From Paracoccaceae bacterium (GTDB lineage: Bacteria; Pseudomonadota; Alphaproteobacteria; Rhodobacterales; Rhodobacteraceae): a stretch of 51,378 nucleotides of DNA. Location: NCBI GenBank assembly GCA_947504705.1, contig CANNIA010000025.1, positions 1 to 51,378 on the forward strand, written 5' to 3'. Every line of letters starts with the position of its first letter. Position 1 is the first letter of the stretch. The translations under genes and the position numbers were made by a program. Below are positions 1 to 7,754 of the stretch, in pieces. The notes beneath the pieces are model-generated. The model was not told the DNA's origin. It worked only from the letters and a program-made list of their open reading frames with translations, and made no database searches.

Positions 1-280
1 CCTCGCGCCCCATGCCTGCGACTCTGGCCTCTCGCGCGGCAAACGCCGCATCTGGGGCGGACGCGCCGACGCCCGCCGCGCCCTCTACATCGCCGCGTTT
101 ATCGCCAGCCGATACGACCCCGCCATCAAAGCCTTCCGCGCCAGACTGCAAGCCACAGGAAAACCCCTAAAGCTCGTCCTAACAGCCTGCGCAAGAAAGC
201 TCCTCACCATCCTCAATGCAATGCTCCGGGACGGACGAGATTATGCAAAACGACCAGCGTGAAAGACAGTTGCTACGAAC
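1..280 (+). mobile_element. Right end of an IS110-family insertion sequence
   Basis: Inferred from the transposase fragment at 2-262. The boundary is placed between the transposase stop and the stop codon of the DUF1674 gene at 281, which still has the family's normal C-terminus, so the insertion appears to have landed just behind that gene without cutting it. The exact edge cannot be fixed from one end. Confidence 0.6.
2..262 (+). CDS. IS110-family transposase, C-terminal part (runs off the window start)
   Basis: The first 86 codons form an open frame ending at TGA 260-262 and match the C-terminal half of IS110/IS116/IS902 transposases. It starts LAPHACDSG, continues with GKRRIWGGRADARRALY and ends with the conserved GKPLKLVLTACARKLLTILNAML stretch (fragment residues about 53-75). 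In this family the C-terminal domain carries a serine nucleophile and works with the N-terminal RuvC-like DEDD domain, guided by a bridge RNA encoded in the element's non-coding end. The N-terminal domain, the other end of the element and any bridge RNA lie outside the window, so I cannot say whether the copy is intact. The stop codon is only 18 nt from the stop of the facing DUF1674 gene, so the element's right end must lie within about 263-280. No terminal inverted repeat is visible, as is usual for IS110. Confidence 0.85.
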   Translation, partial: LAPHACDSGLSRGKRRIWGGRADARRALYIAAFIASRYDPAIKAFRARLQATGKPLKLVLTACARKLLTILNAMLRDGRDYAKRPA

Positions 281-454
281 TCAAAAATCCACCGCCAGCC
301 CCTTCTTCTCCCAGTCGCCATAGCGCACGGGTTCGGGGCCGTCGCGGCCTCCCAGTTCTTTCGGCAGGGGGGCTGCGGCGAGGGCCACCTTGCGGCGGGC
401 TTCGGCTTCGGCAAGGGCGCGTTGGGCGGCGGGGGGGAGATCGGTCTGGGTCAT
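281..454 (-). CDS. DUF1674 / SdhAF4-like succinate dehydrogenase assembly factor
   Basis: A 57-residue protein starting MTQTDLPPAAQ and ending in the family signature RYGDWEKKGLAVDF (residues 44-57), the conserved C-terminus of DUF1674 proteins related to mitochondrial SDHAF4. SDHAF4 binds flavinylated SdhA and helps it join SdhB; the same role for the bacterial protein is an inference from homology. The start is ATG at 454-452 with an AGGAAA ribosome site about 7 nt upstream. It is divergent from the rsmB-like gene at 521, leaving a 66-nt promoter region. Its stop faces the IS110 remnant. Larger open frames over the same bases are antisense to rsmB and not genes. Confidence 0.8.
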   Translation of the reverse strand: MTQTDLPPAAQRALAEAEARRKVALAAAPLPKELGGRDGPEPVRYGDWEKKGLAVDF

Positions 455-520
455 GCCGGTTTCCTTGTGCGGATGCTTCAGGTGATATAGGCGGCGCTTT
501 GGCGGAACAAGGGTTCTGGC

Positions 521-1774
521 ATGGCTTGGGGGATGGCGATGGCCGAAGGTGTGGCAGCGCGGGCGGTGGCGGTGGAAATCCTGACCGGGATCCTGGGCGA
601 GGGCCGGATGCTGGAGGAGGTGCAGGATCTGGACCTGCCCCCGGCGGACCGGGCGCGGGCGTTGCGGTTGGCGGCCTCGGTGCTGCGCTGGGTGGAGCCG
701 GTGGACAAGGTCTTGGACCGGCATCTGCGGAAGTCGCCTCCCCTTGCGGTGCGCAACGTGCTGCGGCTGGCGGTGGTGGAGCGCGCGCTGGGGGCCCCGG
801 CGCATGGCGTGGTGAATGCGGCGGTGGAGATTGTGCGGGTAAGCAAACGGACGGCGCATCTGGCGGGGCTGGTGAATGCTGTCTTGCGGGCTTTGCCCGA
901 GGCGGATGTGTTGGGCGGTTTGCCTGCGCAAAAGCTGCCGCGCTGGCTGCGTCAACCGTTGGTGCATGGCTGGGGCCGTGAGGTGGTGACGGCAATCGAG
1001 GCGGTGCAGGCCGGGGAGCCTCCGCTGGACCTGACGCTGCGCCCCGGTTTCCCCGCCCCGGACGGGGAGCTTTTGCCGACTGGCAGCTTGCGCCTGACTG
1101 GGGCGGGGCAGGTCTCGACCCTGCCGGGCTATGCGACGGGCGGCTGGTGGGTGCAAGACGCCGCCGCTGCGATGCCGGCGCGGATGCTTGGGGCGAGAGC
1201 AGGGGAGAGGGTGTTGGACCTGTGCGCCGCCCCCGGTGGCAAGACGCTGCAACTGGCCGCTGCCGGGGCCGAGGTGGTGGCGCTGGATATCTCTGGCCCC
1301 CGGATGGCGCGGCTGGAGGCGAACCTTGCGCGCACGGGGTTGCAGGCAACGCTGGTGGTCGCCGATGCCTTGCAATGGCAGCCCGATGCTCCGTTTGACG
1401 CGATCCTGCTGGACGCGCCCTGTTCGGCCACCGGCACGATCCGGCGGCATCCGGACCTGCCCTTCGTCAAGGATGGCAGCGAGGTGGCTGGCCTTGCCAC
1501 CCTGCAGGCCGCGCTGATCGACCGGGCTTTGGGATGGCTGAAACCCGGCGGGCGGCTGGTCTTTGCGACCTGCTCGCTGCTGGCCGAGGAGGGCGAGGCG
1601 CAGCTTGTCGCGGCGCTGGCGCGCCACCCGGGGTTGACGGAGGAACGCCCGGCGCTGGCGGGGGTCGAGGAGGCTTGGTGGACGCCGGAAGGTGGCTTGC
1701 GCCTGCGCCCGGATTACTGGGCCGAGAAGGGCGGGATGGACGGGTTCTTCATGGCGCGGTTGCGCAAAAAGTAG
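521..1774 (+). CDS. rsmB: RsmB-like 16S rRNA m5C methyltransferase (NOL1/NOP2/Sun family)
   Basis: 417 residues. The N-terminal ~130 residues are a NusB-like RNA-binding fold (ARAVAVEIL...RNVLRLAVVERALGAPAHGVVNAAVEI), and the C-terminal ~230 residues are the SAM-dependent catalytic domain. Visible motifs are the SAM-binding LCAAPGGKT, motif IV DAPCSATGTIRRHPD with C301, and motif VI FATCSLLAEEGE with C351. The two cysteines are the release and catalytic cysteines of RNA m5C methyltransferases. In E. coli RsmB makes m5C967 of 16S rRNA; the exact site here is inferred. Starts at 521, 533 and 539 are all possible; 539 (MAEGVAARAV) fits the family N-terminus best, so the first residues are uncertain. 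Confidence 0.88.
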   Translation: MAWGMAMAEGVAARAVAVEILTGILGEGRMLEEVQDLDLPPADRARALRLAASVLRWVEPVDKVLDRHLRKSPPLAVRNVLRLAVVERALGAPAHGVVNAAVEIVRVSKRTAHLAGLVNAVLRALPEADVLGGLPAQKLPRWLRQPLVHGWGREVVTAIEAVQAGEPPLDLTLRPGFPAPDGELLPTGSLRLTGAGQVSTLPGYATGGWWVQDAAAAMPARMLGARAGERVLDLCAAPGGKTLQLAAAGAEVVALDISGPRMARLEANLARTGLQATLVVADALQWQPDAPFDAILLDAPCSATGTIRRHPDLPFVKDGSEVAGLATLQAALIDRALGWLKPGGRLVFATCSLLAEEGEAQLVAALARHPGLTEERPALAGVEEAWWTPEGGLRLRPDYWAEKGGMDGFFMARLRKK

Positions 1775-1819
1775 ATCGGCGGGGCCCAAAATTCTTGGGG
1801 CAAGCCTGCCAACCGTAGC

Positions 1820-2659
1820 TTAGACCGGAATGTTGTCGATCAACCTGACGCCGTCGATCCAGGCTGCCGCCAGCATCCGGCGCGGGCGGCGGGGGTCGTC
1901 CGAGGGCATCAGCGTCTCGGCATCCCGAAGTTCGATATACTCCACCCGCTCGAACCCCGCCTCGCGCATCGCTTCTGCCGCCTCGCGGATCGCCATCCGG
2001 TCGGCATGGCCCGCGCGAATGTCATCCGCCGCCGCCGTGATTGCCGCATAAAGGACCGGAGCTTTGGCCCGCCCCGCAACCGTCAGCCGCACGTTGCGCG
2101 ACGACATCGCCAGCCCGTCACCTTCGCGGATCGTTTCGCAGCCGACGACATCGACCGGCACGTTCAGATCCCGCACCAGCCGGAGGACGACCTGCAACTG
2201 CTGCCAGTCCTTCTGGCCGAAATAGCCCTTGTCGGCCATCGACATGCCGAAAAGCTTGGTCACCACCGTTGCCACACCGTCAAAGTGGCCGGGCCGCATG
2301 TGGCCTTCCAGGGGCTGCGCCACGCCGGCCATGCTGACTGTGGTGATAAAGCCCTCGGGGTAGACCTCCTCAACCAGCGGGGCAAAGATCGCATCGACCG
2401 GCACCGTGGCCAGCAAGGCCGCGTCCGCCGCTTCGCTGCGGGGGTATTTCTTCAGGTCTTCGGGGTTGTTGAACTGCTTGGGGTTCACGAAGATCGTGGT
2501 GATCACCCGGTCGCATTCCGCCCGCGCCCGCCGCGCCAATGACAGGTGGCCGTCATGCAGGGCACCCATGGTCGGGACCACGCCGATGGTTTCCCCCTTC
2601 GCCCGCCAGCTACGGGCCAAGGCGCGGAGGTCGGCGACTGTCCGAACCACTGGGGTCAT
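1820..2659 (-). CDS. panC: Pantothenate synthetase
   Basis: 279 residues, full length for PanC, which condenses pantoate with beta-alanine using ATP to give pantothenate in the cytosol. The nucleotidyltransferase HxGH motif is HDGH at residues 35-38, preceded by VVPTMGALH. Further conserved blocks are [33 protein letters not shown] and the KMSKS-equivalent AMSSRNVRL. It follows panB on the minus strand with a 4-bp ATGA overlap (panC ATG 2659-2657, panB TGA 2658-2656), so the two are translationally coupled. Confidence 0.97.
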   Translation of the reverse strand: MTPVVRTVADLRALARSWRAKGETIGVVPTMGALHDGHLSLARRARAECDRVITTIFVNPKQFNNPEDLKKYPRSEAADAALLATVPVDAIFAPLVEEVYPEGFITTVSMAGVAQPLEGHMRPGHFDGVATVVTKLFGMSMADKGYFGQKDWQQLQVVLRLVRDLNVPVDVVGCETIREGDGLAMSSRNVRLTVAGRAKAPVLYAAITAAADDIRAGHADRMAIREAAEAMREAGFERVEYIELRDAETLMPSDDPRRPRRMLAAAWIDGVRLIDNIPV

Positions 2660-3492
2660 GGCTTGTCCTTTAACGGCAGCACATCCGGGAACGAATGCTC
2701 AGCCGCCGGAAACGCGCGAGACCGCACATCGGCCGCATAGGCCGCAATCGCCTCATCCGCCGCTTGCCCAAGTTCGGCATAGCGTTTCACGAACTTCGGC
2801 CGGAACTCGGTGAAAAGCCCCAGCATGTCATCGACCACCAGCACCTGCCCATCACAGCGCACGCCTGCCCCAATTCCAATCGTCGGGATCGTCAGCGCTT
2901 GAGTGATCCGCCCCGCCAACCCCTCGGGCACCTTCTCCAGCACGACCGAGAACGCCCCGGCGTCCTCGACCGCGCGGGCGTCGGCCATGACCTTTTCCGC
3001 CTCTTCCGCTCGGCCCACGACTTTGTAGCCGCCCAAGGTGTTCACCGATTGCGGCGTTAGACCCACATGCGCCATCACCGGCACGCCACGGGCCGTCAGA
3101 AACGCAATCGTTTCGGCCATATGAACGCCGCCCTCCAGCTTGACCGCCGGGGCACCGGTTTCCGCCATAAGCCGCGACGCATTGCGGAACGCCTGTTGCG
3201 GCCCTTCCTCATACGACCCGAAGGGCATGTCGATCACCGGCATCGCCTTTTCGGCACCCCGGACCACCGCGCGACCGTGCAGGATCATCATCTCCATCGT
3301 CACGCCCAGGGTCGAGGGAAGGCCGTGGATCACCATCCCAACCGAATCCCCGACCAAGACGATGTCGCAATGCCGATCCACCATCCGCGCGACGGGCGTC
3401 GAATAGGCCGTCAGCACCACGATGGGGGTGGTTCCCTTGCGGGCTCGGATATCGGGGGGAAGGACGGGCCGAACAGGGGACGTCGCACTCAT
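2656..3492 (-). CDS. panB: 3-methyl-2-oxobutanoate hydroxymethyltransferase
   Basis: 278 residues starting [13 protein letters not shown]. PanB transfers a hydroxymethyl group from 5,10-methylene-THF to 2-oxoisovalerate, giving ketopantoate. The (beta/alpha)8 signature residues are visible: [10 protein letters not shown] (metal-binding Asp), [11 protein letters not shown] (second Asp), [17 protein letters not shown] and TIGIGAG near the C-terminal third. The frame is open upstream of residue 1, but those 86 codons cover the divergent promoter region and the start of the cupin gene and do not resemble PanB, so ATG 3492-3490 is chosen. First gene of the panB-panC pair. The 163-nt gap to the divergent cupin gene holds both promoters. 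Confidence 0.97.
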   Translation of the reverse strand: MSATSPVRPVLPPDIRARKGTTPIVVLTAYSTPVARMVDRHCDIVLVGDSVGMVIHGLPSTLGVTMEMMILHGRAVVRGAEKAMPVIDMPFGSYEEGPQQAFRNASRLMAETGAPAVKLEGGVHMAETIAFLTARGVPVMAHVGLTPQSVNTLGGYKVVGRAEEAEKVMADARAVEDAGAFSVVLEKVPEGLAGRITQALTIPTIGIGAGVRCDGQVLVVDDMLGLFTEFRPKFVKRYAELGQAADEAIAAYAADVRSRAFPAAEHSFPDVLPLKDKP

Positions 3493-3655
3493 CGCTTGCC
3501 TCCGCAGGCGGGCCAGAATCTTTGGCTCCGATCTGCCTGTAATATGGGCACAACAGTTTGCCCCCTGCAACAAAATTGCGCCGCAGCGCAGCAAGCACCG
3601 GACTTGACGGCAGCGCGCCCAATCGGGCCAATGGCCAAAACCGAAAGGAAGCACC

Positions 3656-3997
3656 ATGTCTCTGCTGCAACGCCTGTCCCGTGACGGCATCACCCCGGAA
3701 ATCAGCCGCCCCGACCCCGCCAAGGTGGTGCAGGGCGACCCCGTCCACACGACTTGGAACCTGGAAGAGCGGGACGGGCTTTATTCCGGCCTTTGGCAGA
3801 CCACGCCCGGCGCTTGGCGGGTGTCTTACGCGGAATGGGAATATGTTCACATCCATTCCGGCCATTCGATCCTGAAAGGCGAGGATGGGTCTGTCACCCA
3901 CCTGCGGGCAGGTGACAGCTATCTGATCCGGCCCGGTTTTGCGGGCATCTGGGAGGCGGTCGAGACCACGCTCAAGGACTACGTCATCCGGACGTAG
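3656..3997 (+). CDS. Small cupin-domain protein
   Basis: 113 residues folding as a single cupin barrel, of the short (S)-ureidoglycine-aminohydrolase-like type (cupin_3/DUF861). Metal-site motif 1 is approximated by [21 protein letters not shown] (residues about 57-77), and motif 2 by [18 protein letters not shown] (about 83-100). The start ATG has AAGGAA 5 nt upstream. It faces the L,D-transpeptidase gene and the two coding regions overlap by 14 nt at their 3' ends. The substrate cannot be read from the sequence. Many such proteins in Rhodobacterales are annotated only as cupin-domain proteins. Confidence 0.88.
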   Translation: MSLLQRLSRDGITPEISRPDPAKVVQGDPVHTTWNLEERDGLYSGLWQTTPGAWRVSYAEWEYVHIHSGHSILKGEDGSVTHLRAGDSYLIRPGFAGIWEAVETTLKDYVIRT

Positions 3998-4883
3998 CGG
4001 CGTCCGAGGTTCCCGCTGTCACCGCAGCAGCTTCGGCTTCCGGTAAAGGGCAATCCTTGGCCGCAATGCCCTGCTTTTCGCAGGCAGCCAGCCGCTTCTT
4101 GTCGGCCTTCTCGGCAGCAAGGCGCTTTTTCTCTTCGTAGGCCGCGATGGTTTCCAGATCCTTTTCCATCTTGGCCCGGTTTTCCGGCGTGTCCGGAACC
4201 ACATGCTCCCAGGCATCGATAATGCGCGGGCCTTCCGCCTTGAGGCTCTCGGCCTCGGTACGGACCTTCACCCGCGCCCCGGTGTTCACGCGGCTGTAAA
4301 GGTCGATGACGTCCTGATTGAACAGCCGGATGCAGCCCGCGCTTGACGTGTGCCCGATCGAGGCGGTTTCGCGTGTGCCGTGGATACGGAACATCGAATC
4401 CTTGCCGTTGCGGTAAAGATACATCGCGCGTGCGCCCAAGGGGTTGATCAGCCCGCCCGGCAGACCAGCGGCATAGTCGGCATAAAGGTCGGGCCGGGTG
4501 CGGATCATGTTGGCGGTGGGCTGCCAATGGGGCCATTCTTCCTTGCGCCCGATCACGCCATTGCCCCGGAACGAGGTGCCTTCGCGGCCAACGGCGATCG
4601 GATAGCGGATCGCCCGCCCGCCTTCGAGCACGAGGTAGAGCTTGCGCACGTAGGTATCGACGACGATCGTCCCCGGTTTCTCGTCTCCGGCATAGTCAAC
4701 TTCGGCGCGCCGATTGTCGCCATGCACATGCAGCGGTGGAACCGGCTGAATGAAGAACTCTCCGTCCTGCATGCCTTCATAGCCCGCAACAGGCGCGGAT
4801 TGCTGAGGCGTCGTTACACAGGCGGAAAGCAGCGGAAGGGCAAGGATCGCAAGGATCCGGGCAAATGTAGCAGACAATTGCAT
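3984..4883 (-). CDS. L,D-transpeptidase (YkuD family), lipoprotein
   Basis: About 299 residues. The chosen start MQLSATFARILAILALPLLSAC gives a lipoprotein signal peptide with lipobox LLSAC (cysteine near residue 22). An upstream ATG at 4940 would put a charged 19-residue stretch before the hydrophobic core, so it is not used. The YkuD catalytic block is RIHGTRETASIGHTSSAGCIRL, with the conserved His and the Cys nucleophile followed by IRL, which cross-links or attaches lipoproteins through meso-DAP in peptidoglycan. The last ~70 residues are a charged, probably coiled-coil tail rich in E/K/A (ENRAKMEKDLETIAAYEEKKR) ending in an Ala/Ser-rich tip. It probably acts in the periplasm anchored to a membrane. 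It converges with the cupin gene. Confidence 0.9.
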   Translation of the reverse strand: MQLSATFARILAILALPLLSACVTTPQQSAPVAGYEGMQDGEFFIQPVPPLHVHGDNRRAEVDYAGDEKPGTIVVDTYVRKLYLVLEGGRAIRYPIAVGREGTSFRGNGVIGRKEEWPHWQPTANMIRTRPDLYADYAAGLPGGLINPLGARAMYLYRNGKDSMFRIHGTRETASIGHTSSAGCIRLFNQDVIDLYSRVNTGARVKVRTEAESLKAEGPRIIDAWEHVVPDTPENRAKMEKDLETIAAYEEKKRLAAEKADKKRLAACEKQGIAAKDCPLPEAEAAAVTAGTSDAATSG

Positions 4884-5109
4884 ACTCGGGGTTGGTGGCA
4901 GTTGGGCCAAGCTTCGGCCACGCGCTGACCGGCCCGTCAAGCACTAAATTGCAGGAATATCCGAATCTTCGCTGCCAATGCTGGCTTGTTGCAAGATTCC
5001 AGCCGGAATCCCCAACCGCAGCCCCGGACCAGCGATTTCAGAGAAAGATGTCAGCAAGCAAGCCCAAGGCAGGATTCGGGCCGGGAGCTTCACCCCTGGC
5101 CCGCATTTC

Positions 5110-6324
5110 TTAGCCAACCACGTTGAACGCAGGCCCATAGGGGTAATGCGTGATATCTTCGGGCTCGTCTTCCGTCACGATGAAGATGTCATGCTCACGA
5201 TACCCGCCCGCCCCCGGCATCCCTTCGGGGATCGTCAGCATCGGTTCCATCGAGATCACCATGCCCGGCTCCAGCACCGTATCGATATCCTCACGCAACT
5301 CCAGCGCCGCCTCGCGGCCATAGTAGTGCGACAGGATCCCGAAGCTGTGGCCATAGCCGAAGGTCCGGTATTGCAGCATCTGCCGTTCGGCCAGGAATTC
5401 GTTGATCTTCATCGTGATCTCGGCACAGGTCGCACCGGGGCGCAGTAGTTTCATCCCGAATTCATGGCTGTCGATGTTGGTCTGCCAGACCCGCATGCTG
5501 GCATCGTCCACCTCGCCCACGAAAAGCGTCCGCTCCAGCGCCGTATAGTAACCGCTGATCATCGGAAAGCAGTTGAGGCTGAGGATATCGCCCTGCTGCA
5601 GCTTCCGGTTCGTCACCGGGTTATGCGCGCCATCGGTGTTGATCCCCGATTGGAACCAGACCCAGGTGTCGCGGTATTCCGCATCCGGGAAACGCTTGGC
5701 AATCTCGCGCTCCATCGCGTCACGGCCCGCAATCGACACCTCAAGCTCGGTCGCGCCAACCTTGATCGCCTCGCGGATCGCATAGCCGCCGACGTCAGCC
5801 ACGTTCGAGCCATGCTTGATCATCACCAGTTCCGCCGGGGATTTCCGCATCCGCTGCTGCATCGTCGCCGGGGCAATATCGACACCGCGCTTCGGTTTCA
5901 GGAACGTGTTCAGCTTCTCCGACCGTTCCATCGTCAGATGGTCCGCCTCGCAGCCGATGACCTTGCCCACGCCGGTCACCGAAGCCACCGCCCGCCACAT
6001 GTTGTCGCGCTGCCAGTCGGTATAGGTGATGTTGTCATCAATCGACCGCCGCCAGGGCTGACCCGCGTCGATCCCGGCCGAGATCGTCACGCATTCGGTC
6101 TTGGTCACCACACAGGCATAGGGCCGCCCGAACGAGCAATAGAGAAACCCCGAATAATAGGCGACGTTGTGCATCGAGGTCAGGACAACCGCGTCCACCT
6201 CATGCGCGACCATGATCTCGCGCAGACCCTTCAGGCGATCATGGTATTCCTGATCGGCAAAGGGCAGCGTGTCTTTCTTGCCGCCATTGTGAAAGCGGTA
6301 CATTTCCGGACGGTTCAGGGACAT
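5110..6324 (-). CDS. Creatinase (creatine amidinohydrolase), M24 pita-bread fold
   Basis: 404 residues, matching the 403-residue Pseudomonas creatinase along its whole length as I recall that sequence. Shared blocks include YYSGFLYCSFGRPYACVVT, QPWRRS, YTDWQRDN, TWVWFQSGINTDGAHNPVT, GDILSLNCFPMISGYYTALERTLF, QYRTFGYGHSFGILSHYYGREA, LELREDIDTVLEPGMV and PGAGGYREHDI. Creatinase hydrolyses creatine to sarcosine and urea without metal; the catalytic histidine (H232 in Pseudomonas) corresponds to H234 here in DGAHNPVT. No sarcosine oxidase or urease gene is in the window, so the downstream steps must be elsewhere. The start ATG has GAGGT about 8 nt upstream. The paralogous M24 aminopeptidases lack these blocks. 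Confidence 0.93.
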   Translation of the reverse strand: MSLNRPEMYRFHNGGKKDTLPFADQEYHDRLKGLREIMVAHEVDAVVLTSMHNVAYYSGFLYCSFGRPYACVVTKTECVTISAGIDAGQPWRRSIDDNITYTDWQRDNMWRAVASVTGVGKVIGCEADHLTMERSEKLNTFLKPKRGVDIAPATMQQRMRKSPAELVMIKHGSNVADVGGYAIREAIKVGATELEVSIAGRDAMEREIAKRFPDAEYRDTWVWFQSGINTDGAHNPVTNRKLQQGDILSLNCFPMISGYYTALERTLFVGEVDDASMRVWQTNIDSHEFGMKLLRPGATCAEITMKINEFLAERQMLQYRTFGYGHSFGILSHYYGREAALELREDIDTVLEPGMVISMEPMLTIPEGMPGAGGYREHDIFIVTEDEPEDITHYPYGPAFNVVG

Positions 6325-6339
6325 TTCCAGACCTCATTG

Positions 6340-6480
6340 CATGGGGGCCTGGCTGAAGACCAAGGACCCCGAAAGGTCCCGGCGTACAGGACGGAAGCGG
6401 AAAACGGCCCGCAAGCGTCGGGGTGAAAACCCCTGTGGCGACGCCATCGCCACGGCTCACGGCTTTTTTGCGCCCTTGCG
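6340..6480. other. Hairpin-rich stretch upstream of creatinase, function unknown
   Basis: The 241-nt gap between creatinase and the zinc-ribbon gene holds several short hairpins: GGACC-CCGAAA-GGTCC, GGGGT-GAAA-ACCCC nested inside GCGTC/GACGC, and GTGGCGA-CGCCA-TCGCCAC, then a run of six T on the plus strand. It could be the structured 5' leader of creatinase (minus strand) or a plus-strand transcript. It matches no riboswitch class I can recognise. Confidence 0.3.
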
Positions 6481-6565
6481 ACAAATTGCGCAAGTCGTTT
6501 TGTGACCCTTGTGCCTCGCCGCTTCGACCCCATGTAACGACAAGAAACATGGCAAGGAGGACTGC

Positions 6566-6895
6566 ATGCGCTGCCCGGTAGACAACGAGACTTTGGTGAT
6601 GGCTGATCGTGGAGGGGTCGAGATCGACTATTGCCCGAAATGCCGGGGCGTCTGGCTGGACCGGGGAGAGCTGGACAAGATCATTGAGCGTGCAGCCACT
6701 GCGGCACCCGCCCCCGCCGCGGTGACCCCGCCGCCCGCCCCGCAGGCAGCTGCCCCCGCCTACCGACCCGAGCCGCGCACCCAGTACCGTGACGACGATC
6801 GTCCCCGCTACAAGGACGACGACGACGACGACTATCGCCACGGCACCAAGAAGAAAAAGCGCGAAAGCTTCCTGGGAGAGCTTTTCGACTTCTAG
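6566..6895 (+). CDS. Zinc-ribbon protein (TFIIB-type zf domain) with acidic/basic tail
   Basis: 109 residues. The N-terminal ~41 residues form a zf-TFIIB type ribbon: MRCPVDNETL...YCPKCRGVWLDRGELDKII, with one cysteine at residue 3 (CPVD) and the pair CPKC. The middle is Ala/Pro-rich and disordered. The tail has a run of five or more Asp, then GTKKKKRES and a final LGELFDF. A good AAGGAGGA site lies 5 nt before ATG 6566, which excludes an upstream start at 6509. Proteins of this group are described as zinc-finger nucleic-acid-binding family members, but no partner is known; the function is not assigned. A three-palindrome element follows the stop. Confidence 0.85.
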   Translation: MRCPVDNETLVMADRGGVEIDYCPKCRGVWLDRGELDKIIERAATAAPAPAAVTPPPAPQAAAPAYRPEPRTQYRDDDRPRYKDDDDDDYRHGTKKKKRESFLGELFDF

Positions 6896-6906
6896 GTTTG
6901 GTCAAA

Positions 6907-6972
6907 CGGAGTTTTTGAAAACTCCGGGCCGGAGCCTTCAAAGGCTCCGGTTCGATTTCTTCAAAGAAATCG
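6907..6972. repeat. Three-hairpin intergenic element, copy A
   Basis: Three consecutive short hairpins with 2-nt loops. Hairpin 1 at 6907-6926: CGGAGTTTT-TG-AAAACTCCG. Hairpin 2 at 6929-6950: arms CCGGAGCCTT and AAGGCTCCGG around CA. Hairpin 3 at 6953-6972: CGATTTCTT-CA-AAGAAATCG. It sits between the converging zinc-ribbon and SDR genes. The same three-part design recurs at 21848-21913. A bidirectional terminator or processing role is plausible; no U-tract follows. Confidence 0.85.
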
Positions 6973-6976
6973 GCCC

Positions 6977-7675
6977 TCAGACCGACCGCGTAACCCCGCC
7001 ATCAACCCGGATGTTCTGCCCGGTGATATAGCCCGCGCCCTCTGACACCAGAAACGCCGCCGTCGCGGCAATTTCCTCGACCCGGCCATAGCGCCCCATC
7101 GGGATGCGCGCCTTGAACACGTCTTTCTCCGGCAGGCTGTCGATAAAGCCGGGGAGGAGGTTGTTGATCCGGATCCCCTTGGCCGCATACTGGTCAGCGT
7201 AAAGCTTGACGAAGGCCGCCAACCCCGCCCGCGCCACACCGCTGGTCGGGAAGGCCGGGTCGGGTTCAAACGTCGCGAAGGTGGTGATGTTCAGGATCGC
7301 GCCCTTGCCCTGCGCCTCCATGATCGGCGTGACGGCGCGGATCGGGCGCACGGCGGACAGGAAATAGATGTCGATCCCCTGATGCCAACCTTCATCGGTG
7401 ATCTCGACCAAGGGCGCGCGCGGCCCGTGGCCGGCGCTGTTCACCAAGACGTCGATCCGGCCCCATTTGGCCATGATCGCATCGACCAGCCGCTGCACAT
7501 CCTCGTTCGACTGGTTTGACCCGGTCACCCCGATGCCGCCCAGTGCCTCGGCCAGCGCCTGCCCCTTGCCCGAGGAGGACAGGATCCCCACCGCATAGCC
7601 ATCGGCCGCCAGTTTCCGGGCAACGCCTGCGCCCATGCCCGAACCGCCCGCCGTGATCATCGCAACCTTTTGCAT
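6977..7675 (-). CDS. Short-chain dehydrogenase/reductase with atypical active site
   Basis: 232 residues, classical SDR length. The NAD(P)-binding motif is TAGGSGMGAG (residues 8-17), the NNAG equivalent is NSAG (79-82), and the late motifs INNLLPGFIDS and ITGQNIRVDGG are normal. The catalytic YxxxK is not present: by alignment to the usual Y-x-x-x-K-A-A-L, Tyr is S145 and Lys is R149 (TSGVARAGL). The upstream Ser region is NITTF. This implies either a different chemistry or a binding role; substrate unknown. It converges on the zinc-ribbon gene with copy A of the hairpin element between them. Confidence 0.9.
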   Translation of the reverse strand: MQKVAMITAGGSGMGAGVARKLAADGYAVGILSSSGKGQALAEALGGIGVTGSNQSNEDVQRLVDAIMAKWGRIDVLVNSAGHGPRAPLVEITDEGWHQGIDIYFLSAVRPIRAVTPIMEAQGKGAILNITTFATFEPDPAFPTSGVARAGLAAFVKLYADQYAAKGIRINNLLPGFIDSLPEKDVFKARIPMGRYGRVEEIAATAAFLVSEGAGYITGQNIRVDGGVTRSV

Positions 7676-7754
7676 CGCCTACTCCTCTGGCTTAGGCTGA
7701 GCTTCGTGCCATGCCCAGTCCAGCCCCGCAAGCCCACCCCCCGCAAGGATCGCC

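Noticed and set aside
273-1789. Long minus-strand open frames over the rsmB-like gene
   Set aside because: They are antisense shadows of a well-supported gene, with Pro/Arg/Ala-rich composition and no domain. Only the last 57 codons of one of them (281-454) are real, as the DUF1674 gene.
6340-6480. Known riboswitch (TPP, glycine, cobalamin, SAM) or SRP RNA in the creatinase leader
   Set aside because: The diagnostic conserved sequences of these classes are not present; only generic hairpins were seen.
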